This document shows, one piece after another, positions 1 through 10,025 of a stretch of DNA of 64,000 bases; the stretch's first letter is position 1; every line of letters begins with the position of its first letter. A model generated the notes under the pieces. It did not search any database. It worked only from the letters and a program-made list of their open reading frames with translations, and was not told the DNA's origin. Origin of the DNA: Paracoccaceae bacterium (GTDB lineage Bacteria > Pseudomonadota > Alphaproteobacteria > Rhodobacterales > Rhodobacteraceae). The translations under genes and the position numbers were made by a program. The stretch is from contig JAGWAS010000015.1 of NCBI GenBank assembly GCA_021296235.1, forward strand, positions 33,611-97,610, read 5' to 3'.

Positions 1-110
1 TTGGCATCGGCGATTCCTACGATGATCACGAGTGTGATCAAAGTAACCCACGGCAAGTGCGGCTTTGTCTTTTCCCAGACGAGATTCGCGGACTTGGTTA
101 TGGTTGCCAT
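1..110 (-). CDS. ABC transporter permease, N-terminal fragment (runs off the window start)
   Basis: Minus-strand reading from 110 gives MATITKSANLVWEKTKPHLPWVTLITLVIIVGIADA; it sits directly after the ATPase gene of a sugar ABC operon. Confidence 0.55.
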   Translation of the reverse strand, partial: MATITKSANLVWEKTKPHLPWVTLITLVIIVGIADA

Positions 111-121
111 GTCTACGTTCC

Positions 122-1624
122 TCAAATCATATGATGGACGAGGTCATAGAGCGACGGCTTGCCTTCCCGGAATCCGCGGAAGACGCGCTGCATCTCCCCG
201 TCTTTCAGGACAATGATGACGTGCGCCAAGCCGATCGCCTCTTCGAGCGTGTCAGCCACAAGTATGATTCCGACGCCATCGGCAGATATTTCACGCACCA
301 TGTCGTAGACATCTTCCTTGGCGCCGATGTCGAGACCGCGGGTGGGGTGATCAAGCAGAATGATGTCTGATCCGGCGGAACGCCATTTGGCCAGTACCAC
401 TTTCTGTTGATTGCCGCCTGAAAGTCCTCCGCAATCCTCGTTGACACCGGGTGTCTTGATCCCCAAACGGTTGATCCAGTTCTGGGCAAGTTCCTTTTCC
501 TCGCCGATCCGAAGAACACCGCTCGAAGAGTATCTTTCCATTTGATTGAGCGTCATGTTTTCGTAAACATTCATGCCGACTACGATACCCTCGACCTTGC
601 GTTCGCGGGGAACATAGCCGACACCGCGCCTGACACCGGCCCGGGCGCGAAAACGAGTTACCTTCCTGCCCTTGATCCTGATCGTGCCGGAACTGGGTTT
701 GTCGAGCCCATAGAGCGTCCGCAGGATCGCCTCGCGACCGGAACCCTCCGTTCCAACGAGGCACAGGACTTCGCCCCTGTGCAATTCAAACGAAATGTTC
801 GAATAGCGGCTTCCGTGTGAAACGTTCTCAAAGCTCGCCAACACCTCATCGGAATGGTCGATCTGCTTGGTTTCGCGGTAGTATTCCTTGTCAACCTCCC
901 GACCAACCATCTTGTGCTGAATTTCATTTATGCTGGCATGCTCCCGGCTGACAACATCGACCACCGAGCCGTCTTTCATGACATAGACGCGGTCTGACAG
1001 TTCCAGCACCTCGTCCATCCGGTGGCTGACAAAAATGAAGGATGCCCGCTTGATCAGATCGCGGACGAGCTTGAACAGTAGCTCAACCTCCTCTTCTGCG
1101 AGAACCGATGTTGGCTCATCCAGCAATATCACCAGATCGCCGTCCACCCGTTCCTCAAGCGTCAGAACCTTGGCGAGTTCGACAAGCTGACGCTGGGCAA
1201 AGGACAGTTTTGCGGTAATCGTGGCCGGATCAATGTCAAGCTTGACCTTGGCCAGTTGTTTCCTCGCCGCTTCGGCCATCTTTGACCAATTGATGACGCC
1301 CATCGAAACGAACTGCTGTTCAAAACCCAGAAAAATATTCTCCATCACCGTGAGGTTGGTGATCAGCGATTGTTCCTGAAACACCATTCCAATGCCATGG
1401 TCCATCGCTTGGCGTGGGTTCTGAAACCGCACCGTCTTGCCGTCAATGACAATGCTGCCGCCGTCGGGTTGGTAAGCTCCGTAGATGACCTTCATAAGCG
1501 TCGATTTGCCAGCTCCGTTCTCGCCGACGAGCCCCACAATTTCGCCCCGTCCGACATGGAAATCGACGGACTTCAGCGCTTGAACGCCAGGGAAATTCTT
1601 GTCGATGGCCTTAAGTTCGTACAC
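122..1624 (-). CDS. Sugar ABC transporter ATP-binding protein, duplicated ATPase (RbsA/MglA type)
   Basis: 500 aa; GENGAGKSTLMK Walker A, LLDEPTS Walker B, second LSGGNQQKVVLAKW signature. Confidence 0.95.
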   Translation of the reverse strand: MYELKAIDKNFPGVQALKSVDFHVGRGEIVGLVGENGAGKSTLMKVIYGAYQPDGGSIVIDGKTVRFQNPRQAMDHGIGMVFQEQSLITNLTVMENIFLGFEQQFVSMGVINWSKMAEAARKQLAKVKLDIDPATITAKLSFAQRQLVELAKVLTLEERVDGDLVILLDEPTSVLAEEEVELLFKLVRDLIKRASFIFVSHRMDEVLELSDRVYVMKDGSVVDVVSREHASINEIQHKMVGREVDKEYYRETKQIDHSDEVLASFENVSHGSRYSNISFELHRGEVLCLVGTEGSGREAILRTLYGLDKPSSGTIRIKGRKVTRFRARAGVRRGVGYVPRERKVEGIVVGMNVYENMTLNQMERYSSSGVLRIGEEKELAQNWINRLGIKTPGVNEDCGGLSGGNQQKVVLAKWRSAGSDIILLDHPTRGLDIGAKEDVYDMVREISADGVGIILVADTLEEAIGLAHVIIVLKDGEMQRVFRGFREGKPSLYDLVHHMI

Positions 1625-1636
1625 GACCGGGTTTCA

Positions 1637-2647
1637 CTACTTCACGAAGCTGACCGATTTGCGATCGGTCGAGAGAAAAACCGCCACGATCACCAAAAGA
1701 CCCAACACGCCGTCTTGGATGAATCCCGGCAGGCCGATAACCACCATGCCGTTGTTGATGACGTTCACGATCAAGACACCCACAACAGTGTTCCAGATGC
1801 CGCCAATTCCGCCCCACAGCGCCGTGCCGCCGACGACCACGGATGTGATTGAAACGAACATGAAATTGTTTCCGGTTGCGGTCTCTGCGATCCCGATCCG
1901 ACCCACTGCCAGAAGAGCACCAACGGCGTAGAATGCACCAGCAAGCATGAATCCCATGATCCGGACGCGACCAACATTCAGACCGGATGCATGAGCCAGC
2001 TCCTCGCCGCCGCCAACGGCATAGAAGTTCCGTCCCAGCTTCGTGCGGGATTGGATGAACCAGGCAACCAGCACAAGAGCCATCGCGACGTAGCACATGA
2101 TCGGGAAATTGAACCATCGCACAGTCAGGAGCGAGCGGAACAGCTCATCCTCGATCCTGATGCGGTCGCCTCCCGTAATCAGCAGCGCAAAACCGGTGCC
2201 AACAAATCCCATTGCCAGTGAGGCCATGAAGCTCGGGATTCTCAATCTTATGTGGATCAGCCCGTTTATGAAACCGATGATGGCCCCGACAATCAGGGCC
2301 ACCGGCAAGGCAAGCCAAGCCAACGAGGCCAGCGTCCCACCCAGGGCCAGGAATGCGAATGCGAAGAGTACCGCCGATACCGAAACCGTTCCCTCCATTG
2401 ACAGGTCGATTGACCCCATCAGGATGACGAAGGTCACACCAATCGCGACCATGAGGGCAGGCGAAGAGGAAATCCCGATCCGGGCGAAGTTCCGGATTGA
2501 AAGAAACCGCGGTTCCATGAGTGCGAAAAACGCAATCAAGACCAGCAGAACCAGCAAGGGTGCCCATTTGACCAACGCTTCAAGCACAATTCCGTGCCTT
2601 GGATTATCCGGCAAAGTCGGCGAATTGGTGGTCCGTACTGCAACCAT
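1637..2647 (-). CDS. Sugar ABC transporter permease (RbsC-like)
   Basis: 336 aa, multiple hydrophobic helices, GSIDLS and GGTALWGGIG motifs. Confidence 0.93.
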   Translation of the reverse strand: MVAVRTTNSPTLPDNPRHGIVLEALVKWAPLLVLLVLIAFFALMEPRFLSIRNFARIGISSSPALMVAIGVTFVILMGSIDLSMEGTVSVSAVLFAFAFLALGGTLASLAWLALPVALIVGAIIGFINGLIHIRLRIPSFMASLAMGFVGTGFALLITGGDRIRIEDELFRSLLTVRWFNFPIMCYVAMALVLVAWFIQSRTKLGRNFYAVGGGEELAHASGLNVGRVRIMGFMLAGAFYAVGALLAVGRIGIAETATGNNFMFVSITSVVVGGTALWGGIGGIWNTVVGVLIVNVINNGMVVIGLPGFIQDGVLGLLVIVAVFLSTDRKSVSFVK

Positions 2648-2782
2648 CCCCGTGCTCCGTCAGTTCCGTTACCTGGTGGTGGTGCCACGGACCGGGACAT
2701 CTTCCGGCAGGACCGCGACAGCCCTGCCTTTCGACTCGATACCCGGAACGCCCCTCCCGAAGGTGCCCTGACCGCGCGGTTG

Positions 2783-2815
2783 GCCGCGGCCCGGCGCGTC
2801 GTTCCGGGCCGCGGC
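2783..2815 (-). terminator. Intercistronic GC-rich hairpin downstream of the substrate-binding protein gene
   Basis: Perfect 12-bp stem GCCGCGGCCCGG / CCGGGCCGCGGC with a 9-nt loop; no U-tract, so attenuator or 3' stabiliser is as likely as terminator. Confidence 0.6.
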
Positions 2816-2821
2816 TGGCAA

Positions 2822-3925
2822 TCACTTGTACTTGATCTGACCGTTCGACGGGCCCCAAAAGTCGGTCCAGTCGTAGGTCGGAACACTGTCGAGGTAGTTC
2901 GCTTTGAACTCGAGCGCATCCTCAGGCGTGATCATTATGGTCGGCCCGTAGAACTCGCGGTGCTCGTGCGGCTCCTCAGAAGGCCTGAATGCGCCTGTTG
3001 CCGCGTGATAGGCGAGTGAAGCGGTGATGCCGCCACCCCAATGCGGATTGGTGAAAACGGTAACCAGGAATTCGCCCTTTGCGACCAGTTCCACCGCCTG
3101 CGGATTGCCGTCATAGGCAACAATCGGAATTGAAATCCCCTCGGCCCTCAGTGCCTCAAGCACACCATACCCGATGGTATCGTTTGCACAATGCACGCCT
3201 GTGATCTCGTCGCCGTATCGCGTCAGGAAAGACGACATGACCTGGTTGGCTTTCTGAGTATCCCAGTCTGCCGGCTGAGCGTCCAACAATTCGACATCGG
3301 GATAATCCTTCAATGCGTTTTTCAGGCCGTTCAGGCGCTCGATTGCCGGGTTGTTTGAGGCGATGCCCCCCAAGTGGACGACGCCACCCTTGCCGCCAAT
3401 GGCTTCGAGCAGGATGCGGGCTGTCTGCTCGGCCGGCCCTTCGTCTGACCATGACATATGGCTGACATAGTTGTCGCCAAAATCCCAAGGGTGCAAATCG
3501 TCGGTCTTGTTCCACAGGGTCGAGACGTAGGCGCCAGCGTCGACACAAGCTTCGACGACAGGCCGGGCGTTCGGTGCGTCGTTTGTATCAATGGCAAGTG
3601 CAAGATCGCCATTGGTCTTGGCAAGAAGCGCCTTGACGTCCGCCAGCGATTTTTCGGACGAACCCTCATTGATCAAATGGACCAGCGCGTCTTTTGACAT
3701 GCCGAGTGACTCCACGAACGCTTCACCGCCCGAGACGATTTCGTTCCAGTAGGGGTTTGTCCGGTTTCTGTAGGACCATGCGATCGTTGGGTCCTGTATC
3801 GCCGCCCGGGCCATGCCCGGGCCCAAGAGTCCGGCCGCAGCAACGCCGCCAAGTCCACAGGCAGAGGCAAGCAGAAGATCACGACGATTGATCGTCTCTT
3901 GCTCGATGTACTTCTTGATGAACAT
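2822..3925 (-). CDS. Sugar ABC transporter substrate-binding protein (RbsB-like), Tat-type signal
   Basis: 367 aa; N-terminal NRRDLLLASACGLGGVAAAGLLGPGMARAA; periplasmic binding protein fold motifs (GVHCANDTIGYGVLEAL). Confidence 0.92.
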   Translation of the reverse strand: MFIKKYIEQETINRRDLLLASACGLGGVAAAGLLGPGMARAAIQDPTIAWSYRNRTNPYWNEIVSGGEAFVESLGMSKDALVHLINEGSSEKSLADVKALLAKTNGDLALAIDTNDAPNARPVVEACVDAGAYVSTLWNKTDDLHPWDFGDNYVSHMSWSDEGPAEQTARILLEAIGGKGGVVHLGGIASNNPAIERLNGLKNALKDYPDVELLDAQPADWDTQKANQVMSSFLTRYGDEITGVHCANDTIGYGVLEALRAEGISIPIVAYDGNPQAVELVAKGEFLVTVFTNPHWGGGITASLAYHAATGAFRPSEEPHEHREFYGPTIMITPEDALEFKANYLDSVPTYDWTDFWGPSNGQIKYK

Positions 3926-4045
3926 AGGGTCCTCCTTAGGTTCGTTGGTTTCGAAGTTCCTTCCGATTGGCTACCGAGAGTTCAGCCAAACATGCAGCAA
4001 CGTCTGAGCAGTCCAGAACGCCAACGGGATCGACTGATTCGATAA

Positions 4046-4065
4046 GTAACGTAACAGTTAGTTAC
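4046..4065. promoter_or_regulatory. Imperfect palindrome, candidate TetR-type operator
   Basis: GTAACGTAACAGTTAGTTAC between the ABC operon and the decayed TetR gene. Confidence 0.4.
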
Positions 4066-4167
4066 ATTAATTTGGCAAATCCTGTCAAGCGGCATACAAA
4101 TCAATTCAGGATGCGTGGGGCTGAAGGCAGCCGGCGCCCGAATTTCAGGAGCAAGTGCAGCGCACCA

Positions 4168-4848
4168 ATGGCAAAGATAATTTCAAGGCCCAGAATCGCA
4201 GAGGCTGCCAACGCACGCATCCTGAGAGCCGCGAAAGAATAGTTTGCCGAGAGTGGCTTCGCCGAGGCGCGCGTGCAAAAGGATTGCCGCACGCGCAAAT
4301 GCCGGCAAACGGATGGTGTTTCACCATTTCAAATGGATCGGAATACGCGACTGTTTCAAACTGCACTTGAGGAAATCTGCCTTGACATGCGCAAAGCTGA
4401 GCAAGAATTGCGGCTTGGTTACCTCGAACCGGTTGCAGCACTCGAAGAGCTTGTGAGTGTCACTTGGAACCTTTTCCTCGCAAATCCTGAGTTTCTGGTG
4501 CCTATGAACAGCAAGAAACTGCACAGGGCGCGGTGCCTGACGCGATCAAGGAGGATTAATTTTGTCGGCTGCCATTTCGTCGCCTTGTTGGATAACCTGC
4601 TTGACCGAGGCGTCGCTGAGGGCGTGTTCCGGAATGACGTCGATCCGGTTCAGTTGAACATCACCATCGCGGCGGTTGGATGCTGCCATCTGACCAATCG
4701 CTTCACTGGCACCATTCTGTTTGGGCGGGATCTGATGGCGCCCGATGCATTGGAACAGCGCATCGCCTTCATTTTGGATGCCATGGTGAGATTGGTGCAG
4801 GCTTGGGATCTGTCTGGACGCCAGTCCAGTTGGAGGCCGCAGCTGTGA
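4168..4848 (+). pseudogene. TetR-family regulator, disrupted
   Basis: TetR-like segments split across frames: ILRAAKE*FAESGFAEARV (in-frame TAG at 4240), RIAARANAGKRMVFHHF in another frame, then the C-terminal domain in the original frame. Confidence 0.75.
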
Positions 4849-5121
4849 TCTGCAACCGGTGCAATGATGGCCAGGCAAAACCGACTTGGATACCGCAACC
4901 GCAAAACCGAACATAGGTCCGGTCGATTGCCCCGGAATACACGTCCGCACTTGGCCCACCTGCCCTTCGGAAAGTGAGCCGATGTGTTTGACGGTGCCAG
5001 AATGACCAGCGCATTGCTCGAACGACTTGCGCACCACTGCGATATCCCCAAAACCGGAAACGACAACTGGAGGCAGCAAAGCGGGAGCTGACCACAAAAC
5101 GTCGAACCTGTGGAAAGTCGT

Positions 5122-5147
5122 GCATAATGTTGAACTCAACATTATGC
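5122..5147. repeat. Perfect 10-bp inverted repeat
   Basis: GCATAATGTT GAACTC AACATTATGC. Confidence 0.7.
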
Positions 5148-5262
5148 GCGCCAGTTGACAGCCAAGCAGTCGTCCTCATCGCAAGTTAACAACCGAGACG
5201 CCCGCTGTGCGTAGCAAACGAGCTGCAGGGCACTCAGCGCGAAGCAGCTATTACCGGAAAAT

Positions 5263-5598
5263 CTATTCGTCGCGCGGCTCGTTCAGCGCCACCGATCCGG
5301 CGAGATGATCACCGAGGTTCATTCGTTCGTGCAAAATCTCGGCGATGCCGATCTCACCGCTCGCTAACGCCTTCCAATAAGCGAAGTGCTTGCCGCAACG
5401 AACGTAGCGTCCGGTAACACCGTACTCTGCCTGGATCAGGCGGCCCGGCTCATCTCCGGTGCTGATGGCTTCGAACAATGCATGGAAATCCTCCAAATAC
5501 CGATCCGCCGGCGCTTCCCCCCAGCGTTGCAGGTTGTAGCGGTAGATGTCGATCTGCTGCTGCTGAGCGGCGACAGACAATCGGTAGATCCTCGGCAT
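5263..5598 (-). CDS. parE: ParE/RelE-superfamily toxin
   Basis: 111 aa: MPRIYRLSVAAQQQQIDIYRYNLQRWG...YVRCGKHFAYWKA; adjacent antitoxin-like gene. Confidence 0.8.
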   Translation of the reverse strand: MPRIYRLSVAAQQQQIDIYRYNLQRWGEAPADRYLEDFHALFEAISTGDEPGRLIQAEYGVTGRYVRCGKHFAYWKALASGEIGIAEILHERMNLGDHLAGSVALNEPRDE

Positions 5599-5846
5599 CA
5601 GGCAGTGTCGAGGGCGCGGCGTTTGATATCCGCTGCGGAAACGGCTCCATACGCTTCGTCAGGCAAACCGAAAGCCAGCTGCAATGCCGTCCGCTTGGCT
5701 TCGAACGCGGCTTGTTCGGCCCGCGCCTTGTCCTGCCGGGTCAGAGAGCGCACATATTCGCTGGCGTTGTCATAGTCGCCCTGATTGCCGGTAGCGAAGG
5801 CCAAATGCTCCGACAGTCCGCGACCGACCCGGATATTGAGGTTCAT
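5598..5846 (-). CDS. parD: ParD-like antitoxin
   Basis: 82 aa: MNLNIRVGRGLSEHLAFATGNQGDYDNASEYVRSLTR; shares 1 bp with the toxin gene. Confidence 0.75.
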   Translation of the reverse strand: MNLNIRVGRGLSEHLAFATGNQGDYDNASEYVRSLTRQDKARAEQAAFEAKRTALQLAFGLPDEAYGAVSAADIKRRALDTA

Positions 5847-6121
5847 TGGTTTTGTTATTGAAATTCACTTTCAGGATAGCCGAAGGCCTTGCGCCGTCAA
5901 CTATATTGAAGATATTCTTTACGTAAGGTTCGCTCAAGCGATGTTTGTCAACCGGCACCGTGAGGGGAAAATCTGCAACGGCAGGCTGCAAGACAACTCG
6001 AATTTGGCAGGGCCACAGTCTGCAGGAGTGCAAGGCGGTTCCGTTGAACCCGAATGCGCTTGATTTGTTCCACCTTAGAGCAATCCAGCTGACAATCCAT
6101 GCAATAGCGCCATGCCCGGCA

Positions 6122-6421
6122 TCATGCGTGCGTGTCCGGCAAAACCTTGGCCTCAAGGCCGAAGCCAAGCGCCGACAGCACATTGGTCACGGTACTCAGG
6201 CGAGGATCACCCTTTTCGCTCAATGCCCGGTAAAGAGCTTCACGCGAGACCCCCGAGTCCCTGGCTACGTCAGTCATTCCGCGTGCGCGCGCAACCGTAC
6301 CAATCACGTGTGCAATAAACTTCGGGTCGCCTGTCCCGAACGCTTCGGAAATAAGCTCCGCTTGCACCTCGGGGGATTTGAGGTGCTCAGCAGGATCAAA
6401 CTTCGTGGTTTTCATTGTCAA
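6122..6421 (-). CDS. HigA-like addiction-module antidote (HTH)
   Basis: 99 aa: GTVARARGMTDVARDSGVSREALYRALSEKGDPRLSTVTNVLSALG. Confidence 0.85.
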   Translation of the reverse strand: MTMKTTKFDPAEHLKSPEVQAELISEAFGTGDPKFIAHVIGTVARARGMTDVARDSGVSREALYRALSEKGDPRLSTVTNVLSALGFGLEAKVLPDTHA

Positions 6422-6707
6422 TTTCCTTCTTCAGCTTTCTGGCCCTGAGAATGTCCCGTGCCTGGGAACCCTTGTCTCCACCGCAAAGCAAAATGATGAT
6501 CGTTTTGCCAAGCATGGAAAAGTTGAGCCTGTATCCGGGCCCGTGTTGAATCCTGAACTCGCTCACCCCGCCACCAAGCGATTTCGCATCGCCAAGTAGC
6601 CCGGCTTCGAACCGGACCAGCCGCTTTGCGATCGCCTCCTTGGCCTGTTGGTCCTTAAGTCCAAGAAACCACTTCTTGAACACCGGCGTCTGGCGCAGTT
6701 CAAACAT
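6396..6707 (-). CDS. HigB/RelE-like addiction-module toxin
   Basis: Trimmed to start MFELRQTPVFKKWFLGLKDQQAKEAIAKRL (103 aa); GPGYRLNF and GGDKGSQARDILRA typical of this family; overlaps the antidote. Confidence 0.85.
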   Translation of the reverse strand: MFELRQTPVFKKWFLGLKDQQAKEAIAKRLVRFEAGLLGDAKSLGGGVSEFRIQHGPGYRLNFSMLGKTIIILLCGGDKGSQARDILRARKLKKEIDNENHEV

Positions 6708-6957
6708 GTGTAACTTATAGATTACACCGCCCGGGTTGACAATGAAATGCAAACGAGTTGCAGATGATCGTTGATCTTTGATGCCCCTGCGATCCGTAGA
6801 GGATCGACTGCGTACACCCGCCCGCAACCCCGTCCACAAAAAAGGCTTCTCGAATATTGGAAAGAACAGTAACGGATCGGGAAAGACGTTTTTGTTCTGG
6901 TGCTCCTTATCCCTGTGCGTGTCGTCCAGTTCTGATCCCAACGTCAGAACATCCCGC

Positions 6958-7239
6958 ACAAAGGACGAACTGTTGCGGGTGCTTGAGTATCCGGCCACTC
7001 CACTGAATTCCAATGGTGCCGAGCGCGATATTCGCGCTCATGTTGCCCGGCGGAAGATCTCGTTCGGAACCCGCAGCGAGAGCGGGCGTGCGGCCCGGGA
7101 CGCCTGTCTCGGGACGTTGAAGATCTGCAACAAGCTCGGCGTGTCATACTGGGATTATCTGCGGGATCGCCTCGAAGTTTCCGGCGCTCCCGATGTGCCA
7201 AGACCTGCGGATCTCATCACGCAGCGCGCCGCAACCTGA
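6958..7239 (+). pseudogene. Transposase C-terminal remnant (IS66-like)
   Basis: TKDELLRVLEYPATPLNSNGAERDIRAHVARRKISFGTRSESGRAARDACLGTLKICNKLGVSYWDYLRDR, no N-terminal part. Confidence 0.65.
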
Positions 7240-7529
7240 AAACACTCACCGTCAAAATACTCTGCAACCTAACAGTAGCATTTGATCCCGCGATCGGCAT
7301 TGCGGTGCCGGGAGAAGCGCTGTGTGATCTACTATTGGATCGAGATTGGCGGGCTGAACAAGGGATCTGGTGGCCAGGGAGCGAGGGTAACGGGCATGAT
7401 ATAGGCTGCCAGGTCGTATAGTATAGCGAAAGTGTATAAATTCCCGTAATGTCGGAAAGTGTGTAGGGCGGGTATACTGGCTCCCTTGCTCCCTTGCGCA
7501 AATCCGATTGCAGTGCAATGATACGGTTG

Positions 7530-7552
7530 ATATTCTCGAAAAGTGGGAATAT
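7530..7552. promoter_or_regulatory. Inverted repeat upstream of the AbiEi-like gene, candidate operator
   Basis: ATATTC N11 GAATAT, 23 bp before the ATG at 7576; CGAAAGTG-like motifs recur just upstream. Confidence 0.35.
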
Positions 7553-7575
7553 TTGCTGGTAAATTGTACTTACAC

Positions 7576-8382
7576 ATGAGCAAAGAAGCCGCCATACCTG
7601 AAGGGCGTCGCAAACTGGCCGAGGTGGTCCGGGAAGCTGGCGACATTGTCCGGATCGCCGATGCTGAACGAGCTCTCGACGTCAGTCGTACCGCTGCCGC
7701 CAAGCTGCTGTCCCGGTGGAGCGGGCAGGGCTGGCTACGGCGTGTCGGCCCTGGCGCCTATGCACCGGTCAGTCTCGATTCCCTGATCAGCGAGCAGGTG
7801 CTAGACGACCCTTGGGTACTGGTGCCGGTGCTGTATGACCCTGCCTATGTCGGCGGCCGGACAGCTGCAGAACACTGGGACCTGACAGAGCAGATCTTCC
7901 GCGACATTGTCGTGATGACGGAGCGGTCGGTACGTGCAGGAAGCCAGGAACGTCATGGTGCCAGGTTCACCCTGCGGAACGTCCGGGCGGGCATGATGTT
8001 CGGCACCAAGAGTGTTTGGCGCGGCAGGACCAGGATTGCCGTGTCGGACGTACACCGCACCATCATCGACATGATGGACGATCCTGTGTCGGGCGCTGGC
8101 ATTCAGCATGTCGAGGACTGTCTTACATCCTATTTCGAGCGCAAGGACCGGGACGATGGGAAGCTGGTCGCCTACGCCGATCGGATCGGCAACGGTGCCA
8201 TATTCAAGCGGCTGGGCTTCCTGGCGGAACGCAGGTCCGGCAGTACAGCTCTTCTCGACGCCTGCCGAGAACGGCTGACGAAGGGCAATGCCAAGCTCGA
8301 TCCCGCACTCCCCTGCCGCCGGCTAGTAACGCGCTGGCGTCTCTTCGTTCCGCAGAGCTGGATCCTGGCGGCGCCTGAATGA
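7576..8382 (+). CDS. AbiEi-like antitoxin (type IV TA, winged-helix N-terminus)
   Basis: MSKEAAIPEGRRKLAEVVREAGDIVRIADAERALDVSRTAAAKLLSRWSGQGWLRRVGPGAYAPV...GGRTAAEHWDLTEQIF. Confidence 0.85.
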   Translation: MSKEAAIPEGRRKLAEVVREAGDIVRIADAERALDVSRTAAAKLLSRWSGQGWLRRVGPGAYAPVSLDSLISEQVLDDPWVLVPVLYDPAYVGGRTAAEHWDLTEQIFRDIVVMTERSVRAGSQERHGARFTLRNVRAGMMFGTKSVWRGRTRIAVSDVHRTIIDMMDDPVSGAGIQHVEDCLTSYFERKDRDDGKLVAYADRIGNGAIFKRLGFLAERRSGSTALLDACRERLTKGNAKLDPALPCRRLVTRWRLFVPQSWILAAPE

Positions 8383-9619
8383 TCGATCGCCGCGAGATCC
8401 TCGATACGGCGGAGACCCTTGGTCTGCTGCCTCATGTCGTCGAGAAGGACTACGTGCTGGGTTGGGTTCTTGCCGGGATCTATCGGCAGACGGCTCTCGC
8501 CGAGAGTTGGATATTCAAAGGCGGGACCTGTCTCAAGAAATGCTATTTCGAGACCTACCGTTTCTCCGAAGACCTCGACTTTACGCTCACCGATCCCTCT
8601 CAAATCGATCGCGACTTCCTAGCGGGTATATTCCGCGACATCGGAGAATGGATCTACGAACAGATCGGCATCAAGCTTCCTGAAGAACTGCAGGAATTCG
8701 AAGTCTTCGAAAATTCTCGCGGCACGGTGTCCTGTCAGGGAAAACTGAGCTACCGGGGGCCGATCGCTCCTCGCTCCGGCGGTCTCCCGCGCATCAAGCT
8801 TGATTTGACGCCCGATGAACTTCTCGTGCTGCCGCCGGTCGAGCGCGCCATCTTCCACGAATACAGCGATGCGCCGGCGGAGGGGATCGCCGTCCTATGC
8901 TACGCCTATGAGGAAGCATTTGCTGAAAAGGTGCGTGCCCTCGGCGACCGCGCGCGTCCGCGCGACCTTTACGATGTGATCAATCTGTATCGCAACGCCG
9001 AAGCGCGGCCTCGGGCCGCTGTCCTGCTCGATGTCCTACAGCAGAAATGCAAACACCGCACCCTTGCTGTTCCGTCGCTCAGGGCGCTGGAGACACACAG
9101 AGGCGATCTTGTGAGGGCTCCTGGCAACCGATGCTGGGCCACCAGCTTCAGGTGTTGCCACCTGTCGAAAGTTTCTGGGAAGTACTGCCCGAGTTCTTTG
9201 CCTGGCTTCAGAGAGGCGTGACGCCGGCCGAGCCGGCCACATACCGGCTGGCTGCGGGCGAAACCCTGCTCAGGGAGCGTACCCTGCGCCTTCCGGTTCC
9301 GGGCAGAGTCCAGTCGTATCTGGAGATCATCCGCTTCGCGGCCTCAAACCGCTTGTGCGTAGACCTCGAGTATCTGGGTTCTGTCCGGCGGATCGAGCCC
9401 TACTCGCTGCGCCGCACCCGAGACGACAATATCGTGCTGCATGCCACAAGAGCCTCCGACGGTGGGCATCGGAGCTATCGCATCGACCGCATCCAGGGCG
9501 CTCGAGCGACCCGGCAGAGCTTCATTCCCCGCTTCGCCGTGGAACTGAATCCGCAGGGCGCGCCCGTCATTCCACCGACCGCGAGGCGGGAGGAATCCTC
9601 CGGGCTGTCCCGCAGGTGA
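8379..9619 (+). pseudogene. AbiEii-like nucleotidyltransferase toxin with C-terminal WYL-like domain, apparent frameshift near 9100-9110
   Basis: Frame 1: WIFKGGTCLKKCYFETYRFSEDLDFTLTD to about 9105; continues in another frame as GSWQPMLGHQLQVLPPVESFWEVLPEFFAWL then VDLEYLGSVRRIEPYSLRRT. Starts with a 4-bp overlap on abiEi. Confidence 0.75.
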
Positions 9620-9625
9620 GCGCAT

Positions 9626-9877
9626 ATGGCACCTCGCCGGTCCGGGTCAGTCACTTGGCCAGACGGTCCGCGATACATCTGCGAGTGCATAAATTGCGGC
9701 AAGCACTTCACCCGAAAGAAGACGACATCGCGGCTCAACCCTCACAAGGACAAGTCTGGTTATCCCTGTCCGGGCCGGACAGCCTTCCGAGCTTTTTCTT
9801 CAACGTCTGCTTGCAAATTCCGACGACAGTTGAACACGATTCCGAAAACACTTGAACGCCATTCCGACGACACTTGA
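9626..9877 (+). CDS. Short zinc-ribbon-like segment, possibly the former C-terminus of the AbiEii-like protein
   Basis: RYICECINCGKHFTRKKTTSRLNPHKDKSGYPCPGRTAF; same frame as 9047-9619, separated by one TGA. Confidence 0.45.
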   Translation: MAPRRSGSVTWPDGPRYICECINCGKHFTRKKTTSRLNPHKDKSGYPCPGRTAFRAFSSTSACKFRRQLNTIPKTLERHSDDT

Positions 9878-9883
9878 ACGCCG
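9818..9883. repeat. Three 22-bp imperfect tandem repeats, probably a terminus of an IS21-like element
   Basis: TTCCGACGACAGTTGAACACGA / TTCCGAAAACACTTGAACGCCA / TTCCGACGACACTTGAACGCCG. Confidence 0.75.
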
Positions 9884-10025
9884 TCGGCACCTCACCCGTC
9901 CCGTCCTTCCTCCTGACTTGAACCCCCGGTTTGCGGCGACGACCGCTGATTTTCAGTGTCGGTTCCCGCTCAACCGGGCAATTGTCTCCCTCTTGGTCAG
10001 ATCATCCGAGAGAGAGGAATTTTCG

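Noticed and set aside
9818-9883. Possible CRISPR array
   Set aside because: Repeats are directly tandem with no unique spacers and no cas genes; IS21-type terminal repeats explain them better.
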